A stretch of 7,954 nt of DNA. Origin: CAZMMV01 sp964567475 (GTDB lineage Bacteria > Bacillota > Clostridia > Tissierellales > Tissierellaceae). Below, piece by piece: positions 1 to 6,151 of this stretch. Position numbers and translations under genes: made by a program. The stretch spans positions 1 through 7,954 of the forward strand of contig CAZMMV010000075.1 in assembly GCA_964567475.1 (NCBI GenBank). Reading direction: 5' to 3'. Each line of letters starts with the position of its first letter. Within the stretch, counting starts at the first letter, position 1. Under the pieces are notes generated by a model. The model did not search any database. It was given only the letters and a program-made list of their open reading frames with translations, and was not told the DNA's origin.

Positions 1-121
1 AATTATAAAAACAGCACCACATAGAAGTGTAATACATCAAGTAGATGAATCAAGTATGGATGATCCAGAAAAATGGGCACCTACTTGGAGAGTATATCTT
101 AGAAAAACACAAGAAGATTAA
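1..121 (+). CDS. C-terminal end of a probable glycine dehydrogenase subunit 2 (GcvPB), 5' truncated by the window
   Basis: Only the last 39 codons are visible, in the phase starting at base 2 and ending at TAA 119-121. The peptide begins IIKTAPHRSVIHQVDESS and ends WAPTWRVYLRKTQED. The pattern A-P-H-x-(S/T)-x-(V/I)-x-x-(L/V)-D-E resembles the extreme C terminus of the beta subunit of the pyridoxal-phosphate glycine decarboxylase (P-protein) of the glycine cleavage system. That protein releases CO2 from glycine and passes the aminomethyl group to lipoyl-GcvH in the cytoplasm. No catalytic residue lies in the visible part, and the last 15 or so residues differ from the usual ending, so the call rests on one motif from memory. 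The next gene starts 15 bases downstream on the same strand, which suggests a shared transcript. Confidence 0.5.
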   Translation, partial: IIKTAPHRSVIHQVDESSMDDPEKWAPTWRVYLRKTQED

Positions 122-237
122 TTTGGAAGTGATAGGTTGAAAAAACTAGGACTAATAATTAACCCAATAGCAGGAATGGGTGGCAAGGTAGGACTTAAAG
201 GAACAGATGGTATTAGTATATTGGAAAAGGCAAGAAA

Positions 238-265
238 ACTAGGGGCTTATCCGGAAGCCCCTAGT
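238..265 (+). repeat. Perfect 11-bp inverted repeat inside the kinase-like gene
   Basis: Bases 238-248 (ACTAGGGGCTT) are exactly complementary to 255-265 (AAGCCCCTAGT) around a 6-base loop ATCCGG. It is far more GC-rich than its surroundings and would fold strongly in RNA. It lies within codons for KLGAYPEAPSK, which fit the protein family, so it has not been inserted into the gene. No T run follows, so it is not an ordinary intrinsic terminator. Confidence 0.6.
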
Positions 266-283
266 AAAGCTTTAAAAGCTTTA
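266..283 (+). repeat. Two tandem copies of the 9-mer AAAGCTTTA
   Basis: AAAGCTTTA occurs at 266-274 and again at 275-283, directly after the inverted repeat. Each unit contains the palindrome AAAGCTTT. It encodes part of SKALKALEKL in the kinase-like gene and is in frame, nine bases giving three codons. It may simply reflect a duplicated (K-A-L) codon set. Confidence 0.5.
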
Positions 284-1260
284 GAAAAATTGTTAGTTAT
301 CAAAGAAGAATGTAGAATAGTTACTTGTTCAGGTGATATGGGTGAAAATCAAGCTAGAAAGTTGGGATTTGAAACTAATATAGTTTATAAAAGTGAAAAT
401 ATTAATACAAATAGTGAAGATACAAAAATTGGAGCAAAAAAGATTAGCCAAGCAGGTGTAGAATTAATATTATTTGTAGGGGGAGATGGAACGGCTAGAG
501 ATATATATGAAAGCTTGGGAAATCAGGAAGTAGTATTAGGAGTTCCTGGTGGAGTAAAAATTTATTCACCTGTATATGCAAATACTCCTGAAAAGGCTTG
601 AGAATTAGCTATATTGTATTTAAATGGAGAGAATAAGTATACAAGAGAAGAAGAAGTAGTAGATATAGATGAAGAATCTTATAGAAAAGATATATTTAGG
701 ACTAGTTTATATGGATATTTAAAGATTCCAGTAAATAAGGTATTTATGCAAAATAAAAAGGCTCCTACACCTTTAAGCCAAGAGGCTGCTCAAGGGGCAA
801 TAGCTCTAGATATAATAGATAATATGAAAAAAGACACCTACTATATAATAGGACCTGGAACTACACCAAGGACTATTATGAAAACTTTAGATTTACCCTA
901 TACCCTCCTAGGAGTGGATATTTTAATGAACAAGAAAGTAATAGGATTAGATCTTTCGGAAAAAGAGATACTAGATTATATAAGTAAAAAACCTAGTAAA
1001 TTAATAATAACACCTACAGGTGGACAAGGATATTTACTTGGAAGAGGTAATCAACAGATAAGTAGTCAAGTAGTAGAAAAAATAGGCAAGGAGAATATAA
1101 TAATAATATCTACTAATGGCAAGATTATTGAATTAAAAGGAAAACCCTTATTAGTTTATACAGGGAATAAAGAAACAGATGAAATGTTAAAGGGATACTA
1201 CAGGGTAAAGGTAGGATATGGAATGGAAAAGATGTATCCTGTAACTAGTGAATAGCATTA

Positions 1261-1290
1261 AAAAAACCTAGGCTCAAGCCTAGGTTTTTT
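1261..1290. terminator. Bidirectional intrinsic terminator between convergent genes
   Basis: A perfect 13-bp stem pairs 1261-1273 (AAAAAACCTAGGC) with 1278-1290 (GCCTAGGTTTTTT) around the tetraloop TCAA. The GC-containing core is flanked by A6 on one side and T6 on the other, so each strand gives a stem followed by a U run. It begins five bases after the TAG of the kinase-like gene. On the other strand it overlaps the TAA of the membrane protein gene (1289-1291), so it can end both transcripts. Confidence 0.92.
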
Positions 1291-2212
1291 ATTCTATAAT
1301 ATATTTTTTATCTCTAGAACCCCGATGAGGGCCATGACTACTATTTTCATCTACAATCATATCATCAAAATCAAATCTAATCTTATAGCCATCTTCATGC
1401 TCAGCTATAATATACAATTGGAAAATGTCCTTGTCTTTTAAATCAATAGAATAATCCTCAAATGTAAATTTATAGATATTCATATGAGGTGGAAAAGGAT
1501 CCTTATCTTTTTTCATTGGGAAACTATCTATTATTTTGTCATTAACAGTAAGATAAAGACTTGCATTTTTTATAGATTTTGATTTTTTCTCCCTACTTTC
1601 CTTTTCATCATACTCATAAGGGTAGTGAGATAATTCATATGAAGAATTTTTAAAAGACAATATATTATTACCAAAAGAAGTGCTTCCATATTCTCTTCTA
1701 ACATTATATGCTTCTAAGAGTCTTTCTTCAAAATTATATATGTGATTTAAAGTTTCAACAGTTTTAGTATCCTTGTGTTCAATTATAAAATCAACTTTAA
1801 TATCATCTTTTATAGGAACTTTTACATTAGCATAATAATTATTTCCTTCATCTTTAGTAGCTGGAACTATTTGTGGTTGATTATCTCCACAAGTATATGA
1901 AAAATAATAATTCCTATCAGCTGATATTTCCTTTGGTTTAACATTTAAATTTAAATCTACCATACCATTTTTAAAGTCTCCATATTTAAATTGAAAATCA
2001 TTAATGATACTAGCTTCCTTTCTTAAAGCTTCAGATACACTATAAGAAATGTTGTTAATAGAAGAGTCTAAATTTCCCTCAATTCCACTGATTTGACTTT
2101 GTAAGTTTCTTAAATCATTTTCCATATTAGATACCTTAGAAGACACAAAAACATTAATTCCAATTGATATAATAAGTAAGGGTATTATAAAGTTATTTGT
2201 TTTTTTATTCAT
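1289..2212 (-). CDS. Unrecognised membrane-anchored protein with coiled coil and exported domain
   Basis: I do not recognise this 307-aa protein. Residues 1-7 are short and basic, and 8-25 (FIIPLLIISIGINVFVSS) form one hydrophobic segment, likely an uncleaved signal anchor. Residues 27-68 are a predicted helix with heptad-spaced L34, L37, I41, I44, L48, I55 and A62, a short coiled coil that may dimerise the protein. The remaining 240 residues are rich in charged and aromatic beta-prone stretches with a Lys/Glu-rich middle, and probably lie outside the membrane. The end is His/Arg-rich (HGPHRGSRDKK). No catalytic motif is evident. An upstream in-phase ATG exists at 2242. I chose the ATG at 2212-2210 because GAGGTGG sits five bases before it and the extra ten residues would be translated from the ribosome and promoter sites. 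It lies 49 bases downstream of the YaiI-like gene on the same strand. A stalk plus ligand-binding or sensor-like ectodomain is possible but unproven. Confidence 0.85.
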   Translation of the reverse strand: MNKKTNNFIIPLLIISIGINVFVSSKVSNMENDLRNLQSQISGIEGNLDSSINNISYSVSEALRKEASIINDFQFKYGDFKNGMVDLNLNVKPKEISADRNYYFSYTCGDNQPQIVPATKDEGNNYYANVKVPIKDDIKVDFIIEHKDTKTVETLNHIYNFEERLLEAYNVRREYGSTSFGNNILSFKNSSYELSHYPYEYDEKESREKKSKSIKNASLYLTVNDKIIDSFPMKKDKDPFPPHMNIYKFTFEDYSIDLKDKDIFQLYIIAEHEDGYKIRFDFDDMIVDENSSHGPHRGSRDKKYIIE

Positions 2213-2230
2213 AAAACCACCTCTGATTAA

Positions 2231-2259
2231 ATTGTATAGCATATGTAAATAATCTACAA
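2231..2259 (-). promoter_or_regulatory. Possible promoter of the membrane protein gene
   Basis: On the minus strand, TTGTAG (2259-2254) and TACAAT (2236-2231) are separated by exactly 17 bases. The -10 box matches the vegetative consensus at five of six positions; the -35 box is weak. The predicted start of transcription, near 2224, would fall almost on the Shine-Dalgarno site (2223-2217), giving an unusually short leader. The gene could equally be read from the upstream YaiI-like promoter. Confidence 0.35.
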
Positions 2260-2261
2260 TA

Positions 2262-2696
2262 CTATATGTTTTTAATTATATTTCTTAAACCTTTTTCAAA
2301 ATCTTTATCTGCTTGGAGATTTCTCTTTTTAATGTTACTATGTCTTTTATTTTGATTTCTAAGTTGTTGATGTAGGTGTCTTCTATTTAGCAATCCATCT
2401 ATATTATCTGGAGTAAATATTAGGCCATTTTGATTTATAGCTATAGATTCTTTAGATAAACATAAACTAGCTAGGCCATAATCCTGGGTAACTACAATAT
2501 CACCTTTTTCAAGTTTGTTTACTATATAAAAGTCAGCACTATCCCTAGAAATATCAACAGAAACAACCTCTGCATAAGGCTCATGTATTTCGTGAGCAAA
2601 GTTTTTTACTATTATTATTTCCAAGTTATATTCTTTTGCAATACTAACTGCAATAGCTACTACTGGACATCCATCTGCATCTATATATATTTTCAT
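2262..2696 (-). CDS. YaiI/YqxD family protein (UPF0178, DUF188)
   Basis: This 144-aa protein matches the YaiI/YqxD family in length and signature. It opens with MKIYIDADGCPVV, where D6 and D8 with G9-C10-P11-V12 are the hallmark of the family. DSAD follows at 52-55 and TQDYGLA at 70-76, the latter after the strand DIVV. The fold is known to be related to PIN-like nuclease domains, and the acidic residues D6, D8, D52, D55 and D72 could form a metal site, but no biochemical role is established. The C-terminal third (from about 105) is strongly basic (RRHLHQQLRNQNKRH), which would suit nucleic-acid contact; that is inference. An in-phase ATG lies six codons upstream (2714-2712). I prefer the ATG at 2696-2694 because AGGTGA (2706-2701) precedes it at ribosome-site distance and the core motif then starts at residue 2, as in homologues. 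It is transcribed divergently from the helicase gene. Confidence 0.92.
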   Translation of the reverse strand: MKIYIDADGCPVVAIAVSIAKEYNLEIIIVKNFAHEIHEPYAEVVSVDISRDSADFYIVNKLEKGDIVVTQDYGLASLCLSKESIAINQNGLIFTPDNIDGLLNRRHLHQQLRNQNKRHSNIKKRNLQADKDFEKGLRNIIKNI

Positions 2697-2712
2697 ATTA
2701 TCACCTAAATGC

Positions 2713-2721
2713 ATTATATCA
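2713..2721 (-). promoter_or_regulatory. Extended -10 promoter for the YaiI-like gene
   Basis: The minus strand reads TGATATAAT here: a perfect TATAAT (2718-2713) preceded by the TGn extension. No good -35 box is seen at 16-18 bases, which an extended -10 can tolerate. Transcription would start near 2706, at or just before the AGGTGA ribosome site, again giving a very short leader. Confidence 0.5.
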
Positions 2722-2775
2722 TATAAAAATAGAAGTCATATGAACTTTTCCAAAGCATTGAAGGAGAAAATATAG

Positions 2776-2781
2776 TATAAT
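2776..2781 (+). promoter_or_regulatory. Candidate -10 box for the helicase gene
   Basis: TATAAT lies 48 bases before the helicase ATG in the divergent intergenic region. I find no convincing -35 hexamer at 16-18 bases upstream; the nearest TTG-containing hexamer (2758-2763) is too close. In sequence this AT-rich a TATAAT is common by chance, so this is only a candidate. Confidence 0.3.
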
Positions 2782-2829
2782 GAAAGGATAGTAAGTATTA
2801 TAAAAAGTATTAAAAATGGTGGTGAATTT

Positions 2830-5800
2830 ATGCACAATTTGTCTAGAAAAGATATAAAAAATAGAACAGTTCTTGAAAGCACCTATTATAAAGGTGAGGA
2901 TTATCATAAGCAAGGTAAAGTAAGAGAAGTAAGAACTACATCAGATCATGATTATTTTATTGCCAATGTATATGGTAGTTCAGTATACGAAACAAGTGTA
3001 GAATTTGATTCTAGTGGAAATGTTTATCAGACTTCATGTAATTGTAAAGCATATAAAAAATATACAGGTGATTGTAAACATGTAGTAGCATTATTGTTAC
3101 TTATAAAGGATATTGAATATAGAAAAGAAAAGAAAGTAGAAAGAAAAAAAACAGAAGGAAATATAAAAAATATACTTTCAAGATATAGAAATATTGAAGA
3201 AGGTGCGAAAATACCCATAAACCTAGAAGTGAATTATGAAATGGAAAATAGAGAATCAAGTATAGATTTAAGAATGGGAGAAGATAGACTTTATGTAGTA
3301 AGAGGTATAGGTAATATTCTTTCTAAAATAGATAATAAGGAAATAATAGAGTTTGGAAAGAACTTTACTTATAATCCTAATATACATTGTTTTAATCAAG
3401 ATGATAAAGAACTTATTGAATTTTTAACTATATTATATGAAAACCATGAAAGAAATTATCATAATTATTATAGCAGTAGTCTTACTACTACATTTAAGGG
3501 GAAAAAAATAACATTAACTCCTAAATCTCTAGAAAGATTTTTTGAGTTAATGTTAGGAAGAAAATTTAATATATCTATAATGGGACATGAGTTTAAGGAT
3601 TCCACAGTTATAGAGGAAAGAATAGATTTGGATTTTGGTATTCGTCAAGAGAATAGAGATCTTATAATGGAAATAAGAGAAGATGGAATTCTTCTTCCCC
3701 TAACTGATAATGGAAGGTATGTATTTTTCAAAGATAAGATCCACAAAATACCAAGGGAACAAGCTCTTTCAATTACCCCAATATTGGATGAAATAAGTAA
3801 TAAAGATATAAAATCAATTAGGGTAAAAGAAGAATATAAAGAGACATTTGTATCAGAAATTCTCTTAAATGTGAAAAAAAATAGTAATTTAATTATAGAT
3901 AAAGAGGTTGAAGAATCAATATATGATAGAGATTTAGAATCCAATCTTTACTTTGATAGAGAAGGAGAATTTATTCTTGGAAAATTAGAATTCAACTATG
4001 GAGAAATTACTATAAATCCATTTTCTGCAAAAAACAACAAGGCTAATACAAAGGAACAAATCCTTTTACGAGATATTGAAAAAGAAGATAAAATAATGAG
4101 TCTATTAGAACAAGGCAACTTTAAGGTGGAAAATGGAGGATTTTTTTTAGAGGAAGAAGAAGAGATATTTGATTTTATGAATGCTGTAATACCAACATTA
4201 CGAGATTATTGTGAAATATACTATTCTGATAGTTTTAAAAATATAGGCCTCGTAGATTCGAGTAGTTTTTCTGGAGAGTTAAGGATAAATAGTGGCTTAG
4301 ATATGTTGGAATTTAACTTTGACATAGAAGATATAAATATAAGTGAATTAGATGATATATTTAGTGCTATAAAAGAAAAAAAGAAATACTATAAATTAAA
4401 GAATGGATCTTTTTTAGCTCTTGAAAATAAGGAATTATCAGAAGTAGTTGAGATGTTAGATTATTTAAATATAGATGGAAGAGATTTAAAAGATGGATAT
4501 ATAGAAGTGCCAAAGTTTAGGACTATGTATTTAGATAAGTTTGTAGAAGATAAGGAAATGAATTTTATTAAGAAAAATGTAAACTTTAAAAGGCTTGTAA
4601 GAGATATAAAGCAACCAGATGAAGTAAAATATGAATTGCCTAAGGGCTTAAGGGCGGATTTACGAGATTATCAAAAATTTGGATTTAAGTGGTTAAAAAC
4701 TTTAGCCAAATATGGATTTGGAGGAATTTTAGCTGATGAAATGGGCCTAGGAAAAACAATACAAATGATAACCTTATTATTATCTGAAAAGGAAGAAAAA
4801 GTAAAAGAAACAAGTATAATAATAGTGCCTACATCATTAGTATACAATTGGGAAGAAGAGATAAAGAAGTTTGGACCCAGTCTTACAACCTTAGTACTAG
4901 CAGGTACAAAAGAGGAAAGAAAAGAAAGTATAAAAACTATCAACAACTATGATGTAGTAATTACTTCTTATCCATTGATAAGAAATGATGTAGAAGAACA
5001 TCAGAAAATAAATTACAGATATTGTATTCTAGATGAAGCTCAACATATAAAAAATAAAAATTCAATTAGTGCAAAGTCTGTAAAAAGATTAAAAGCTAAA
5101 AATTATTTTGCCTTGACCGGAACTCCTATGGAAAACTCCTTGTCAGAACTATGGTCAATTTTTGATTTTTTAATGCCAGGTTATCTATTAAGCAGTAGAA
5201 AATTTACAGAGCAATATGAAAAGCCTATAGTTAAAAATAACGATAATGCTAAATTAAAACAACTAAACAATCATATAAAACCATTTATATTGAGAAGATT
5301 AAAAAAGGATGTTCTAAAGGAACTCCCTGATAAAATAGAACAAAAGATTCTTGTAGATATGACTAAAGAACAAAAAGAGCTTTATTTAGCATATTTACAA
5401 GCTATAAAAGGTGAAATAAATGACGTAATAAGCATAGATGGTTATGGGAAAAGTCATATGAAGATCTTGGCAGGCCTTACAAGATTGAGACAATTATGTT
5501 GTCATCCAACTGTATTTGTAGAAGGATATGAAGGCGGTAGTGGAAAGCTGGATTCCTTAATGGAAATAGTTAGTGAAGCTTTAGGTGGAGGACATAGAAT
5601 TTTGATTTTTTCACAATTTACATCTATGTTAAAAATAATTAGAGAATCTTTAGAAGCAAAAGGTGTAGAAATTTCATATTTAGATGGTAGTACTCCTATG
5701 AAAAAAAGAGGGCAGCTAGTTAAAGATTTTAATAAAGGTATAGGAGATGTCTTTCTTATATCTTTAAAAGCTGGAGGAACAGGTCTCAATTTAACTTCAG

Positions 5801-6051
5801 CTGATATGGTAATTCATTTTGATCCTTGGTGGAACCCAGCTGTAGAAGATCAAGCAACAGATAGAGCTCATAGAATTGGGCAAGAAAATAGAGTTCAAGT
5901 AATAAAGCTAATAACAAAAGGCACAATAGAAGAAAAAATATTTAAACTTCAAGAAAAAAAGAAGAAAATGATAGACAAAGTTATAAGAGAAGGGGAAACT
6001 TTAATATCTAAATTAAGTGAAGAAGAAATATTGTCATTATTTCAAGGTTAA
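2830..6051 (+). CDS. SWIM zinc-finger SNF2-family DEAD/DEAH-box helicase
   Basis: This 1073-aa protein has three parts. Near the N terminus is a SWIM zinc finger of the form CxC-x9-CxH, with C70, C72, C82 and H84, likely to bind nucleic acid or protein. The middle, roughly 200-600, fits the region that carries the bacterial SNF2-helicase-associated domain in clostridial relatives. The C-terminal part is a full SNF2 ATPase: LRDYQ at 611-615, Walker A DEMGLGKT at 636-643, the DEAQH box at 735-739, LTGTPMENS from 762, SLKAGGTGLNLT at 978-989, DPWWNP at 998-1003 and the arginine-finger motif QATDRAHRIGQ at 1008-1018. All motifs look intact, so an active ATP-driven DNA translocase or remodeller is expected; the cellular role of this bacterial subgroup is poorly defined. 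GGTGGTG (2818-2824), five bases before ATG 2830, supports the start. The next gene on this strand begins 100 bases downstream with no clear terminator between. Confidence 0.96.
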   Translation: MHNLSRKDIKNRTVLESTYYKGEDYHKQGKVREVRTTSDHDYFIANVYGSSVYETSVEFDSSGNVYQTSCNCKAYKKYTGDCKHVVALLLLIKDIEYRKEKKVERKKTEGNIKNILSRYRNIEEGAKIPINLEVNYEMENRESSIDLRMGEDRLYVVRGIGNILSKIDNKEIIEFGKNFTYNPNIHCFNQDDKELIEFLTILYENHERNYHNYYSSSLTTTFKGKKITLTPKSLERFFELMLGRKFNISIMGHEFKDSTVIEERIDLDFGIRQENRDLIMEIREDGILLPLTDNGRYVFFKDKIHKIPREQALSITPILDEISNKDIKSIRVKEEYKETFVSEILLNVKKNSNLIIDKEVEESIYDRDLESNLYFDREGEFILGKLEFNYGEITINPFSAKNNKANTKEQILLRDIEKEDKIMSLLEQGNFKVENGGFFLEEEEEIFDFMNAVIPTLRDYCEIYYSDSFKNIGLVDSSSFSGELRINSGLDMLEFNFDIEDINISELDDIFSAIKEKKKYYKLKNGSFLALENKELSEVVEMLDYLNIDGRDLKDGYIEVPKFRTMYLDKFVEDKEMNFIKKNVNFKRLVRDIKQPDEVKYELPKGLRADLRDYQKFGFKWLKTLAKYGFGGILADEMGLGKTIQMITLLLSEKEEKVKETSIIIVPTSLVYNWEEEIKKFGPSLTTLVLAGTKEERKESIKTINNYDVVITSYPLIRNDVEEHQKINYRYCILDEAQHIKNKNSISAKSVKRLKAKNYFALTGTPMENSLSELWSIFDFLMPGYLLSSRKFTEQYEKPIVKNNDNAKLKQLNNHIKPFILRRLKKDVLKELPDKIEQKILVDMTKEQKELYLAYLQAIKGEINDVISIDGYGKSHMKILAGLTRLRQLCCHPTVFVEGYEGGSGKLDSLMEIVSEALGGGHRILIFSQFTSMLKIIRESLEAKGVEISYLDGSTPMKKRGQLVKDFNKGIGDVFLISLKAGGTGLNLTSADMVIHFDPWWNPAVEDQATDRAHRIGQENRVQVIKLITKGTIEEKIFKLQEKKKKMIDKVIREGETLISKLSEEEILSLFQG

Positions 6052-6135
6052 TATATAGGATTATATTTAAATCTATTATATACTAGCTTTAGTAGTGTAT
6101 TTATAGCTATTTTATTTATGAGAATAGAAGATAAA

Positions 6136-6143
6136 AGAGGAGG
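6136..6143 (+). promoter_or_regulatory. Strong ribosome binding site that fixes the TTG start of aminopeptidase P
   Basis: AGAGGAGG lies eight bases before TTG 6152-6154. No in-frame ATG lies near, and the resulting N terminus (MEINSRLKALRKLMKEKGVDAY) is typical of the family, so the TTG is the start. Confidence 0.85.
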
Positions 6144-6151
6144 AAAAAAAG

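Larger units (their letters stand above)
137..1255 (+). pseudogene. ATP-NAD kinase / AcoX-family protein interrupted by one in-frame TGA (599-601)
   Basis: The frame runs 372 codons from TTG 137 to TAG 1253-1255, broken only by TGA at codon 155. Read through, it matches the full length and motif order of the COG3199-type ATP-NAD kinase family. It has IINPIAGMGG at residues 7-16, LKGTDG at 20-25, the kinase signature GGDGTARD at 115-122, GVKIYSPVYA just before the TGA, GPGTTPR at 239-245 and GGQGYLLGRGNQQIS at 295-309. The family fold is related to NAD and diacylglycerol kinases; the substrate of this branch is not firmly known. A GGAAG site seven bases before TTG supports the start. The TGA falls where I recall a small residue, usually Gly or Ala, so a single G-to-T change of GGA would explain it. 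Both halves are otherwise undamaged. The second half alone could start at TTG 614, but no good ribosome site precedes it. The alternatives are a recent pseudogene, a sequencing error or UGA recoding. It sits 15 bases after the GcvPB-like gene. Confidence 0.8.

Noticed and set aside
599..601. Genome-wide reassignment of UGA to a sense codon (as in SR1/Gracilibacteria or Mycoplasma)
   Set aside because: The helicase, aminopeptidase and other genes contain no internal TGA, and they use TGG for Trp and GGA/GGT for Gly as normal.
614..1255. A separate 213-codon gene starting at TTG 614
   Set aside because: It is in the same phase as the upstream half and continues the same protein family. It has no credible ribosome site, so it is the C-terminal part of the interrupted kinase-like gene.
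2780..2791. ATG with an upstream AAGGAG, giving a three-codon frame before the helicase
   Set aside because: The spacing from AAGGAG is 13 bases, too long, and the frame is trivial. It overlaps the candidate -10 box.
2719..2913. Minus-strand reading frame across the divergent promoter region
   Set aside because: It overlaps the helicase start and the promoter elements, its product is low-complexity hydrophobic, and it has no family resemblance.
2830..6051. SNF2 helicase as part of an anti-phage defence island
   Set aside because: The SWIM plus SNF2-associated architecture is common and stand-alone in clostridia. No methyltransferase, nuclease or other defence partner is next to it.
6052..6130. 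Possible terminator or promoter in the AT-rich gap after the helicase
   Set aside because: The best stem (TACTA with TAGTA around GCTT) is five AT-rich pairs without a following T run, and the -10/-35 candidates are no better than expected for this composition.
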